Source: Methylorubrum populi (GTDB taxonomy: Bacteria; Pseudomonadota; Alphaproteobacteria; Rhizobiales; Beijerinckiaceae). Taken from it: a stretch of DNA of 64,000 nt. The stretch covers positions 755,961 to 819,960 of the forward strand of contig JAQIIU010000003.1 in assembly GCA_036946625.1 (NCBI GenBank). The letters run 5' to 3'. Below, piece after piece: positions 31,562 to 39,518 of this stretch. The translations under genes and the position numbers were made by a program. The stretch's first letter is position 1. Each line of letters opens with the position of its first letter. Under the pieces are notes generated by a model that saw only the letters and a program-made list of their open reading frames with translations, was not told where the DNA came from and searched no databases.

Positions 31562-33224
31562 ATGCTGCAGGACCATTCCCGCAATCGCACCCCCATGCCC
31601 GCCGCGCAACCGCCGGCCGACACCGCCCCGCCCGAGCCGGGGCCCGCCCGCGCCGAGGCCGGGATCGCCCGGATGCTGGCGGCACCGGCCGGGGAGGAGA
31701 GCAGTCCCGACGCCGCCTTCCTGGCGCTCGCGCCGACGCTGCTGCCGATGCTCGACGAGTTCGACCGGTTGTGGGCGATCGCGTCCGATGCCCATGCGCG
31801 CGCGATCGCAGCGTTGGGCGGCGAGCCGGATTATCACGTCGTCGGTCGGGCTGCGGCCGACGAATGGGACGACCGCCTCCACACTTCCCGCGGCTGGTTC
31901 GATTACATCGAGGCCCGCAAGCCGGCCGACGCCCTCGGCGCGCGCATTCAGGCGCTGGTGGCGGCCCACATGGAAGTTCCCGTGCGCACGCTCGACGGGT
32001 TGCTGCTCAAGCATCACATCGGACGGAGCTTCACGCAGTACGAAGACATTGCGACGAGCGACCTCAATTTGATGGTGGCAACGCAAGTCGCGGCTGACAC
32101 GAAATCTGGGCTGATCGACCCGCTTCTTGCCGGCATCGCCCGGACCCGCGCCGCATTGGATCACGCCCTCGCCGTCGAGGCCGCGCACCGACGCGGCGGG
32201 GCGAAGACGGACCTGCCGCCGGCATGGCACACCGCCAGCGACGCGGCGCAGGATGCCTTCCTCGCGCTGAAGGAGACGCCGACGACCCGGGCCGACTGCC
32301 AGGCGCTGGCGCGGCTGACGCTCGACCTGCGGGAGGGGCTGGGGCTGGATCTCGAGGAAGAGACGCTGATCGTGCTGAAGCGGATCGCGGGCGAGGCGCC
32401 GCCGCAGCCTGACGCCGACCAGCCGGAGTTGCCCGGCGGGCAAGTTGACGTCGAGCTGATCGTGCTCGGACGGCAGTTCGACGCCCTTCATGCGGAGTGG
32501 CGGCGGACCGTGGAGGCCAACCGCGAGCCGAGCGCCCGGCGCGAGGCGGCCGTCAAGGCGGCGGGGTGCCCGTCTTGGGATGTGGAGCGGGCGGCCTGGG
32601 AACTGCCGGGCGTTGCCGAGGCCAGCAACGCCGAAGCGGACGCCTTCGACGCGCTGGAGCCGGTTTGCGAAGAGATCCTGCGCCTTCCGGCGCGGACCGT
32701 CGCCGGGTTCGCCGTGAAGGCCCGCACCTTGATCTGGGCGGTGTGGCCCGGTGGCGGATACGAGCGGGACGCGAGCACCGACCACGATGGCGACTATACC
32801 AAGCGCTGCGTCTGCGCGTTCATCGAGACGGCCTGCGCCGCCGCTGGTGTCGATTGGCGAGGAGAGACAACCGGTTCCGTGCCTGTCGTGAGCGAGGCGC
32901 ACCCACCCGTCGCCGCTCCCCAGGAGCAAGACCCACGCACGCTCCTCGACGCCATCCAGGCGCACGAGAAGGCGTGGCAGGCCTACAGCCGAGCCAATGC
33001 CGCCTACGACGCGCTGGGCACGGCGGAGGGGCAACGGCCCGCCTCCGCCGCGGCGGACGAGGCCGCGACCGAAGCCTCGAACCGGTCCGATCAGGCGTGG
33101 CGCGACCTGTTCGAGGCGCAGCCCCGATCCCTGCACGATCTCTGGATGCTGCTGACCCACATCGAGCGGCACCATCGAGCCCGAGCTCGTCGCCGAGATC
33201 GCCGCTGCGTGGGGTGCGAAGTGA
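31562..33224 (+). pseudogene. large prophage protein of unknown function, frameshifted near its C-terminus
   Basis: ATG 31562 begins about 535 codons of coherent sequence: LAPTLLPMLDEFDRLWAIASDAHARAIAAL, GGYERDASTDHDGDYTKRCVCAFIETACAAAG, LLDAIQAHEKAWQAYSRANAAYDALG, RSLHDLWMLLTHIE. After THIE (about 33165) this frame turns Arg-rich, while another frame reads EPELVAEIAAAWGAK-TGA ending at 33224, which looks like the true C-terminus. The stop overlaps the next start (GTGA). A one-base indel has thus fused it artificially to the next gene. It belongs to a recurring prophage family, with no known motif. Confidence 0.6.
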
Positions 33225-33460
33225 GCGCGGTCGTCCCTCTCATCGTGCCGCGGCCCGTCGATCGAGCCGCCCTCCGCCGCCGCGTCGAGCTTGCGATCGA
33301 GCAAGCCCTCGACGCCGCCGCCTGTCTCATCGCCTTCCTCGACGACATCGACGGGGACGCTGACGCGGAAGACGACGGCACCGCCGAACCGAGGCTCGCC
33401 GCCCTGATCGCGGGCGACGCGCAGATCCGCTGGGCCGGGTTCGAGGGAGAGGCGGCATGA
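33221..33460 (+). CDS. hypothetical prophage protein, 79 aa
   Basis: GTG 33221 overlaps the preceding stop as GTGA. SAVVPLIVPRPVDRAALRRRVELAIEQALDAAACLIAFLDDIDGDADAEDDGTAEPRLAALIAGD is a helix plus an acidic linker. Its own stop overlaps the next ATG (ATGA at 33457). Second member of the coupled small-gene chain. No known family. Confidence 0.6.
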   Translation: MSAVVPLIVPRPVDRAALRRRVELAIEQALDAAACLIAFLDDIDGDADAEDDGTAEPRLAALIAGDAQIRWAGFEGEAA

Positions 33461-33915
33461 GCGCTTCACCCACCGAGCGCCCGATTCGCAGCGTGAATGT
33501 CGTCGTCCTGCGCGACGGCCGCGAGGTCCACCTCGACGACATCGCCACCGCGGCCGACGGCCAAGCGATCCTCGACGACCTCGACGGCGCGATCCTCAGC
33601 ATCGAGGATCAGATCGGCTTCGACGACGGCTCGAAGGGCACCGTGTGGCGCAAAAGGGCCGACATGGCCCTCAGGAGGAAGCGGCGACAGCGACCGGCGC
33701 TTCAGCGCCGTATCGGCGACCTTCGGCGGGCCGAGAGACAGGCGGCCGCCCATCCCCCGCCCGGCCCCGGCCCAGAGCGGCGGGACGCCCGACGCAAGGC
33801 CTTCATCGACGCGGCCGAGGAGATGCCGCCGCACGAGACCTTCGTCGAACTGTGGGCGCACGCAGCCGAGCGGGAGCCAACGGTCTTCGCGGATGCGGCG
33901 GGAGGTGGGGCATGA
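33457..33915 (+). CDS. hypothetical prophage protein, 152 aa
   Basis: ATG 33457 within ATGA overlap. The N-terminus forms a compact beta/alpha unit (IRSVNVVVLRDGREVHLDDIATAADGQAILDDLDGAILSIEDQIGF), followed by a basic helix (WRKRADMALRRKRRQRPALQRRIGDLRRAERQAA) and an acidic C-terminus. It overlaps the next start by ATGA. Probably an early phage protein; unknown function. Confidence 0.65.
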   Translation: MSASPTERPIRSVNVVVLRDGREVHLDDIATAADGQAILDDLDGAILSIEDQIGFDDGSKGTVWRKRADMALRRKRRQRPALQRRIGDLRRAERQAAAHPPPGPGPERRDARRKAFIDAAEEMPPHETFVELWAHAAEREPTVFADAAGGGA

Positions 33916-34187
33916 ACCGCACCTTCCAATACGTCGATATCGACGGTCGCCCATGGTCGGTGGAACGCCTCGACGCGCTGCTGTCAGATGGCGCGGTGCG
34001 CCTCATCGTCGAGCAGGGCGCGCGGATCGGCTCGCACAGTGCCGGCAATCGGTGGGCGCCCGGCGCGTTGCTCGCCTGGGCGCAGAAGCGCTACCGCCGG
34101 CCGGAGGCGGCCGCGCTTCTCCTGCTGCTGGTCGCGCGGTTCTTCGACCTCGGTTTTGAGCCGGACATCGACGGGGGCGCGGCATGA
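33912..34187 (+). CDS. hypothetical prophage protein, 91 aa
   Basis: ATG 33912, coupled by ATGA on both sides. FQYVDIDGRPWSVERLDALLSDGAVRLIVEQGARIGSHSAGNRWAPGALLAWAQKRYRRPEAAALLLLLVARFFDLGF: a mixed fold with a hydrophobic C-terminal helix that might be membrane-associated. No family recognised. Confidence 0.55.
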   Translation: MNRTFQYVDIDGRPWSVERLDALLSDGAVRLIVEQGARIGSHSAGNRWAPGALLAWAQKRYRRPEAAALLLLLVARFFDLGFEPDIDGGAA

Positions 34188-34288
34188 CCGCCGCCGACCT
34201 GCTCAACGGCCTCCTCGCGGCGCTTAGCGCCGGCACGGCGACCGCCATCATCATTGTCGCCCTGCCGCTTCTTAGGAGCCGCGTATGA
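34184..34288 (+). CDS. 34-aa single-span membrane mini-protein
   Basis: ATG 34184 (ATGA overlap) to TGA 34288 (ATGA overlap with the next gene). TAADLLNGLLAALSAGTATAIIIVALPLLRSRV has one clear transmembrane helix and a positive C-terminal end. Its exact fit into the overlap chain supports it as real despite its size. It could be a small holin-like or regulatory peptide, but that is guesswork. Confidence 0.5.
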   Translation: MTAADLLNGLLAALSAGTATAIIIVALPLLRSRV

Positions 34289-34626
34289 ACGCCCGGGATC
34301 TCGCCATATTCCGCGCCGGCATCCAGCACGCCGCTCAGACGGCGATCGGCGCTGCCGAAGCGATGGAGATGCGTCATGACGCGCACGATCTGCGTCGGCG
34401 CGCCGCCATCGAGGCGTTGCGCGGCTTCGCCGAGGGCCTGGGGGTCGAGACCTGCCCGGACGATGGGGCGCCTGCCATGGTGGCCCGCATCGTCCAAGAT
34501 CCTGCCGCCGAGGGTGAGGAAACATGCCCTTACTGCGCCGGCCGGGTCCGGTGGATCAAGGACGCGAGCAACGGCCGCATCCACGCGCGGTACGAAGCCG
34601 CCGGCTGCTTCGCGGTGATGCAATGA
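34285..34626 (+). CDS. hypothetical protein with zinc-ribbon-like motif, 113 aa
   Basis: ATG 34285 (ATGA). An N-terminal helical segment (LAIFRAGIQHAAQTAIGAAEAMEMRHDAHDLRRRAAIEALRGFAEGL) precedes CPDDGAP and a TCPYCAGRVRWIKD ribbon with further residues GRIHARYEAAGC. The CPYC half-knuckle suggests metal binding. Part of the coupled chain. Function unknown. Confidence 0.6.
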   Translation: MNARDLAIFRAGIQHAAQTAIGAAEAMEMRHDAHDLRRRAAIEALRGFAEGLGVETCPDDGAPAMVARIVQDPAAEGEETCPYCAGRVRWIKDASNGRIHARYEAAGCFAVMQ

Positions 34627-34898
34627 GTCGCCCGGTCATGACGGACGACGACCTGCGCCACCTGTGCAAGCTCGCCAGCATCGGGGTCGCCAGCCTGCGC
34701 GATCCCGACTTCATCCGCTGGCTGACCCGGGACGCCAGCGAGAGTGAGCACGCGGATTTCCGCAACATCTTCGGCATCGTCGGCGATGCCTTTGCGGAAC
34801 TGGCTCGGCGGCAAGGCATGCTGCCGACCTTCCGCGTGCCGGCGGCCGGACGCTCGGAGCCGACCCTATCCACCACCGCACGAGGCCGAGATGCGTAG
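34623..34898 (+). CDS. hypothetical prophage protein, 91 aa
   Basis: ATG 34623 (ATGA). TDDDLRHLCKLASIGVASLRDPDFIRWLTRDASESEHADFRNIFGIVGDAFAELARRQGML is an all-helical small protein. Overlaps the excisionase gene start by 8 nt. No known family. Confidence 0.55.
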   Translation: MSRPVMTDDDLRHLCKLASIGVASLRDPDFIRWLTRDASESEHADFRNIFGIVGDAFAELARRQGMLPTFRVPAAGRSEPTLSTTARGRDA

Positions 34899-35160
34899 CG
34901 CCAACAGCGATCGCCGGGCGCACGAGCCCTCTTCATCCGACAGGAGCATGGCAATGCCGCAGACTGACCCGGCACGACGCGTTGTGCCGTTCCAGGCGGC
35001 CGCCCGCGAGTTAGGACTGAGCGCGGCGACGCTTCGCCGGATGTGCAACGACGGGAAGGGGCCGACCCTCCTCCGTCTCAGCGAGGGCCGGCTCGGCGTC
35101 CGTCGCGGCGACCTCGACGCGTGGCTCAAGACCCGTGAGATAGGCGCCAAGCAGGTCTAG
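34891..35160 (+). CDS. excisionase/AlpA-like DNA-binding protein
   Basis: 89 residues from ATG 34891. FQAAARELGLSAATLRRMCNDGKGPTLLRLSEGRLGVRRGDLDAWLKTREI is a winged MerR/Xis-type HTH (AaxelGlSxxTlrrmxxxGxGPxxxrlsxgrlgvrxxDLdaWl). As the last gene before the integrase it is the likely recombination directionality factor. Its last ~150 bp overlap the 3' end of the integrase pseudogene in antisense. Intact although the integrase is not. Confidence 0.8.
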   Translation: MRSANSDRRAHEPSSSDRSMAMPQTDPARRVVPFQAAARELGLSAATLRRMCNDGKGPTLLRLSEGRLGVRRGDLDAWLKTREIGAKQV

Positions 35161-36280
35161 CGCCTCGCGCTTCTCCGCAGCGTAGAGCGCCCGGTTGTAG
35201 ATGCCGGCCACGCCCGCCTTGTGGCCGGAGATGTGGTTCAGCACCGCCTCGACCACGTGCGGCAGCACCTTGAGGCGGTCGGCCATGACGGTGGCGGCCG
35301 TGCGGCGCAGGTCGTGGAGCCGCCAGCCCGTCACGCCGGACCGTTTGTCGAGCGAGGCCTTGGCCCGCGAGAACCCCTGGAATCCGCCCTCGCCTTGGCC
35401 GAACACGAGCGACCGCCCTCGACCCGCTCGATAGACGTGAGCACCTGCAGGGCCGGCTTCGACAGCGGCACGTCATGCCCTTGCCCGTTCTTCACCCGAG
35501 GGTCCGGCAGGGACCACACCGCGCTCGCGAGATCCACCTCCGCCCAGGCCATGTCGGCGACCTCGTCGCGGCGCTGCCCGGTCATCAGCAGCAGCCGGAC
35601 GATGCGGCCGAAGTCGTCGTCTCGGCAGGCCTTCAGCACCCGCGCGATCTCATCCTCGCTCAGCACCCGCGTGCGCCGCACCTCCGGCGCCGGCTTCGGC
35701 ACGCCCATCACAGGGTTGATCTCGGCCGCGCCGGTCCCGACGAGCCACGCGAAATGCGCCGACAGCGCCGCTCGGGCACGGTTGGCCGCGTGCGGGCCGG
35801 TCTCGCGGCGGATCTTGGCCAGAGCTCGGTGATCTCCTGCCGGCCGACCGTGTGCAGCGGGAGCTTGTGCAACGGCTTCCAGACGGTGCGCAGGTAGCGG
35901 CCCGCCTCTGCAAGGTAGGTCGGGCGCAGATGCGGCGCGACCGCCTCAAGGTACGGCTCGACGACGGCGCCGAAGGTGATCGCGGCACGCGCCTTCGCCT
36001 TCACCTTCTCGGCGTGCGGATCTTCGCCGAGCTTGGCCCGCGCCAGCCGCTCGCCGGCCGCGCGTCGGGCATCGGTCGCCGACAGGAGCCCGACCTTACC
36101 CAGCGATTCCCGTTTCGATTGGCCGAGCGCGTTTCGGTACTGGACGACCCACATGCGGGAGCCGCCCTTGCTCACGCTGACCCCGAAGCCGGGCAGGTCG
36201 TCGTCGAACACCACGATCCTGTCGCGCCCGGCCGGGATCTGCACCGCGGCGGCTGTCTGGTTCGTGAGGCGCATCGCCAT
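35011..36280 (-). pseudogene. tyrosine integrase of the prophage, two frameshifts
   Basis: ATG 36280 starts an arm-type DNA-binding (DUF4102-like) domain: DRIVVFDDDLPGFGVSVSKGGSRMWVVQYRNALGQSKRESLG, then a core-binding domain to LHTVGRQEITE. The frame shifts near 35825; the next frame has MGVPKPAPEVRRTRVLSEDEIARVLKACRDDDFGRIVRLLLMTGQRRDEVADMAW (catalytic Arg) and KNGQGHDVPLSK. A second shift near 35405 leads to GVTGWRLHDLRRTAATVMADRL (HxLRR), VEAVLNHISGHKAGVAGIYNRA (HxxxH/Tyr). All active-site residues survive but in three frames. It targets a tRNA gene, as shown by the remnant at 36432. Confidence 0.85.
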
Positions 36281-36431
36281 CCCGGTAAGCACATAGTAAG
36301 CGGATGGGCGGTTCTCCACGAGAGTCCCGCCCGTATGATGAGGAGGGTACACATGCGCAAACCTCTCACAGCCCAGCGCTTCTGCGGCCCGGTAAGCAGT
36401 CCTGTCAACTGATGTATTGTATAACCCGTGT

Positions 36432-36476
36432 TTCGTAATGAGGGGGTCGGGGGTTCGAATCCCTCTTGCGGCGCCA
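36432..36476 (+). other. 3' half of tRNA-Thr(CGU): attachment-site (attR) remnant
   Basis: From the anticodon loop TTCGTAA (36432-36438, anticodon CGT) the sequence continues TGAGG, variable loop, T-arm GGGGG-TTCGAAT-CCCTC and acceptor strand to CCA (36474-36476). The 5' side does not pair: instead of CCTCA before the loop the DNA reads CCGTG. This is therefore not a whole tRNA. It is the 3' crossover product expected where an integrase uses a tRNA anticodon region. An intact tRNA-Thr should sit at the other end of the element but none was found in the window. The 36281-36431 stretch holds no gene. Confidence 0.75.
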
Positions 36477-36602
36477 ATCCACAACCGATCAGAACAGAAC
36501 AACGAACGTGCCGGCTGGGCTTGAGCCGTCGCGGCTCGGCGTTGAAAATAGCGGCTCCCGGCGAACGGCGTGGGCCGGATCGCTGCGAGCCGAGGCTCGA
36601 TG

Positions 36603-36790
36603 CCGCTCCTTCGTCATCTGCCGGACGACGCGTTCCTGATCTTCTCCCGGCGACATCGCTTCGCCTATGAGGCGGCGCTCCTCGAAGTTCGCGACCGATT
36701 CTTCTCGACGGGCATCGCCTCAACCAGGATTGCCGGACCTTCTCCCGCCGCGTGGCCGGCGACAGCAAGGCGCTGGAGAGGCCGAGGCGA
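36603..36790 (+). pseudogene. short frameshifted ORF of unknown family
   Basis: RHLPDDAFLIFSRRHRFAYEAALLEVRDRFFSTGIA reads as a genuine helical protein. Near 36720 the reading switches frame to NQDCRTFSRRVAGDSKALE, suggesting a one-base indel. No start with a clear ribosome site (ATG 36600 frame). It lies just beyond the attachment site, so it is chromosomal. Family not recognised. Confidence 0.35.
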
Positions 36791-36795
36791 CGGTC

Positions 36796-37155
36796 GTGAC
36801 GCTGCTCCGCGCGACGCTCGCGATCGAGCGGTTCGGGCAACCGCTTCTCCTGTCGGGGCCATTCCTCGTCGATGGCGTCGGCTCGGGGGCCGTGCTACCC
36901 GATCTCGGCCTTCCGCCGACCGGGATCGGCCAGTTCCGCGCGACGATCGTCGGGCCGAAGGGGCTCGAGGATCGGCGCGACCTGACCGTCGGCGTGTCCC
37001 TGCCGCTGTCGCCTGGCCGCTTCCGGCACGGCGACTCGGACCGGTTCACCCCCGGCACGGGCGGGAGGCTGTACAACCCGCCGAACATCCTGCACGCCAC
37101 GGCCTCGGATGCGCCGCCGCTGCTGGCGTTCTGGTGCCTCTGGATGGGAAGGCGC
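36796..37155 (+). pseudogene. cupin protein resembling the DMSP-lyase family, metal-binding motif deleted
   Basis: The frame from GTG 36796 reads GLPPTGIGQFRATIVGPKGLEDRRDLTVGVSL, then directly PLSPGRFRHGDSDRFTPGTGGRLYNPPNILHATASDAPPLLAFWCLW. In this cupin group (annotated dimethylsulfoniopropionate lyase family, from memory) a HxHxxxE-containing strand of ~20 residues lies between GVSL and LSPGRF. It is absent here, so the protein should not bind metal. It runs convergent to sdaA. The identification is tentative. Confidence 0.4.
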
Positions 37156-37168
37156 CGCAGCCGGGTCC

Positions 37169-37193
37169 GGCGCCCTCCGGCACAGAGGGCGCC
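37169..37193. terminator. hairpin between the cupin relic and sdaA
   Basis: Perfect 9-bp stem GGCGCCCTC / GAGGGCGCC (37169-37177, 37185-37193) with a 7-nt loop, immediately after the sdaA stop (37194-37196). No T-run follows on either strand, so it is a weak or factor-assisted terminator at best. Confidence 0.5.
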
Positions 37194-38585
37194 TCAGCAC
37201 TCCGGAAGGTTCACCGCCAGGCCGCCGAGGCTGGTTTCCTTGTACTTGTGGCTCATCTCCTCGCCGGTCTGGCGCATCGCGGCGATGCAGTTGTCCAGCG
37301 GCATGAAGTGCGTGCCGTCCCCGCGCAGGGCCAGGGACGCGGCCGCCACCGCCTTGGTGGCGCCGATGCCGTTGCGCTCGATGCACGGCACCTGCACCAG
37401 GCCGGCGACCGGATCGCAGGTCATGCCGAGATGGTGCTCCAGGGCGATCTCGGCGGCGTTCTCGACCTGGGCCGGCGTCCCGCCGAGCACGGCGCAGAGG
37501 CCGGCGGCCGCCATGGCGCTGGCCGAGCCCACCTCGCCCTGGCAGCCGGCTTCCGCCCCGGAGATGGAGGCGTTGTGCTTGATCAGCCCGCCGATGGCGG
37601 CGGCGGTCAGCAGGAATTCGGGGATCCGGGCCGCGTCGGCGCCGATGCAATGGTCGAGATAGTACCGGGCGACCGCCGGGACGACGCCCGCGGCCCCGTT
37701 GGTCGGCGCGGTGACGACCTTGCCCCCGGCCGCGTTCTCCTCGTTGACGGCCATGGCATAGACGCTGAGCCAGTCCGCCATCACGTGCGGCTGTGCCGTG
37801 TTGGAGCCGTGCTCGCGCTCGAGTTGCTCGCGGATGCGCTTCGCCCGCCGCCTGACGCGCAGGCCCCCGGGCAGCTCGCCGTCCTGAGAGAGGCCGCGCT
37901 CGACGCAGCCGTTCATCGTCTGCCAGATCCGCGCGATGCCGGCATCGACCTCCGCGGCGGAGCGGCCGACCGCCTCGTTCGCGCGCTTCATCGCGGCGAT
38001 CGACAGGCCGCTCTCGCACGCCATCCGCAGCATGGCGGCCGAGGTCTCGAAGGGGTAGGGCCAGAGGATCGGGTCGGCCGCCGCGGTGGGGGGCGGCTCG
38101 TCGGCCGCGCGCTGCGCCGCCGTGACCACGAAGCCGCCGCCGATCGAGTAGTAGGTCTCGGAGAGGACGGGGGCGCCCGTGGCATCCGAGGCCGTGAGGA
38201 TCAGCCCGTTCGCGTGCCCGGGCAGCGGCGGCCCGTAATCGAACACGATGTCGGCCGTGGGGTCGAAGGCGATTTCCGGCAGGTCCGCCGGCCGAAGGCT
38301 CCTGCGGTCCGCCAGTTCCGCGAGGCCGCGCTCCGCCTCGTCCATCTCGATCTCGGCCGGCCGGAAGCCGAGGAGGCCCAGCACCACCGCGCGGTCGGTG
38401 GCGTGGCCGCGGCCGGTGAAGGCGAGCGAGCCGTGCAGGCTCACCCGGATCGCGGCCGCGCGGCGGCCGGCCTCGCTGCCGCGCAGGAGATCGAGGAAGT
38501 CGGCCGCCGCCGTCATCGGTCCCATCGTGTGGGACGACGAGGGGCCGATTCCCGGCTTGAAGACATCGAACACGCTGAGGAACAT
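37194..38585 (-). CDS. sdaA: L-serine ammonia-lyase (single-chain, Fe-S)
   Basis: 463 residues from ATG 38585: [30 protein letters not shown] is the signature N-terminus. The catalytic alpha-like half includes the iron-sulfur ligands and core loops [22 protein letters not shown] and [19 protein letters not shown], plus the [18 protein letters not shown] tail. It converts serine to pyruvate and ammonia in the cytosol. Its place after soxBDAG and a glyA remnant completes a betaine/sarcosine to serine to pyruvate route. Confidence 0.95.
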   Translation of the reverse strand: MFLSVFDVFKPGIGPSSSHTMGPMTAAADFLDLLRGSEAGRRAAAIRVSLHGSLAFTGRGHATDRAVVLGLLGFRPAEIEMDEAERGLAELADRRSLRPADLPEIAFDPTADIVFDYGPPLPGHANGLILTASDATGAPVLSETYYSIGGGFVVTAAQRAADEPPPTAAADPILWPYPFETSAAMLRMACESGLSIAAMKRANEAVGRSAAEVDAGIARIWQTMNGCVERGLSQDGELPGGLRVRRRAKRIREQLEREHGSNTAQPHVMADWLSVYAMAVNEENAAGGKVVTAPTNGAAGVVPAVARYYLDHCIGADAARIPEFLLTAAAIGGLIKHNASISGAEAGCQGEVGSASAMAAAGLCAVLGGTPAQVENAAEIALEHHLGMTCDPVAGLVQVPCIERNGIGATKAVAAASLALRGDGTHFMPLDNCIAAMRQTGEEMSHKYKETSLGGLAVNLPEC

Positions 38586-38684
38586 CGCACACCGTCCGCC
38601 GCCGCGACTTGGGTCCGACGCGGCCTTCTCCTTGAATGCCCGAGCCCCAGGGCGGCCGCCGGCTCGGAGGCCGGAGCCCCGCCG

Positions 38685-38940
38685 GTGGATCGGAAAGCGG
38701 CGGCAGAGGCCGCGAACCTCATGCAAGACTGCGGCCTCCACGGCCGGATCGCCCTCCGACCCGGCCGCGGCCAGGGCGCGTACGACCTTCAGGACCAGCG
38801 CGCCGATGGCCGCGAACGCGGCCTCGCCGAACCCGCGCGTCGTCCCGGCCGGCCGATCGCGTCGGCGATCTCGGTATCCGCGAACGGGGCGTCGAGGTCG
38901 AAGCCGATCACGGGAGCGTCCGGCGCAGTGTGGTTGTCGG
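38685..38940 (-). pseudogene. glyA: serine hydroxymethyltransferase, C-terminal remnant
   Basis: PAGTTRGFGEAAFAAIGALVLKVVRALAAAGSEGDPAVEAAVLHEVRGLCRRFPIH is the end of a GlyA protein (conserved xxTTRGxxExxF ... LCxxFPxY). The upstream few codons lie in another frame (PVIGFDLDAPFADTEIADAIG), and the stop codon after FPIH is lost. About 85% of the gene is missing. In related clusters glyA sits exactly between soxG and sdaA, so this is a deletion in place. Another glyA elsewhere would be needed. Confidence 0.7.
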
Positions 38941-38950
38941 CAGGCCGCGG

Positions 38951-39505
38951 TCAGATGTCGAGTGCGATCTCGTGCGAGACCGCCGCGAGCAGGGTCCAGA
39001 CGTGGTCGGCGAAGGATTGCCAGACCTCGATGCGGTAGCGGTTCGCGTCGTGCTTGATCAGCACGGCCTGGGCCTTGTCGAGGATCGTGCGGGTCGCCGA
39101 GCCCGCCGGCATGGCGTCGAGGTCGAGGGCGCAGAGGGAGGACAGGGCGAGCGTCGCGGCCGGCCCGTCCACCGCGATGCCGATCTCCCGGTGGCTGACG
39201 TCCACGAGGCTGAACGGTGCGGCCATCGCGGCCGTCAGGCGCTCGCCCGCGGCCCCGGCCTCGCCCTCGGGCGACAGCAGGAACCACTCGTCCGGGCCGA
39301 GGCGGACGGCGAGGCTCCCGCCGGCCTCGGTCACAGCGCCGATCCGCTCAGGCAGCGCGAGGCCGAGGGCCGTGCCCGCCGCCGCGCGGTCGTCGGGCCG
39401 CAGCCGCAGGACGAGGCGGGCGCAGTCCGGTGCCGGCGCCACCGTGAGACGGCCGGCGATGCCGGGGATCGCGGTGCCCCGCAGGGTCTTCCATTCCTGG
39501 ATCAT
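38951..39505 (-). CDS. soxG: sarcosine oxidase, gamma subunit
   Basis: 184 residues. RLTVAPAPDCARLVLRLRPDDRAAAGTALGL, GPDEWFLLSPEGEAG, VDVSHREIGIAVDGPAATLALSSLCALDLDAMPAGSATRTILDKAQAVLIKHDANRYRIEVWQSFADHVWTLL is the GcvT-like fold of SoxG (SATRTxLxKAxxxL...FRIEVxRSFAxYVW pattern). Starts 13 bp after soxA stops. Fourth subunit of the heterotetrameric, folate-coupled enzyme. Confidence 0.93.
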   Translation of the reverse strand: MIQEWKTLRGTAIPGIAGRLTVAPAPDCARLVLRLRPDDRAAAGTALGLALPERIGAVTEAGGSLAVRLGPDEWFLLSPEGEAGAAGERLTAAMAAPFSLVDVSHREIGIAVDGPAATLALSSLCALDLDAMPAGSATRTILDKAQAVLIKHDANRYRIEVWQSFADHVWTLLAAVSHEIALDI

Positions 39506-39518
39506 GTCCGCACCTCAC

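Noticed and set aside
31337..33469. 710-codon antisense frame
   Set aside because: Mirror of the large prophage gene. No motifs, and inconsistent with the coupled + strand run.
36421..36480. Complete tRNA gene
   Set aside because: Only the 3' half is present: no acceptor 5' strand or D-arm upstream, and the 5' anticodon stem does not pair.
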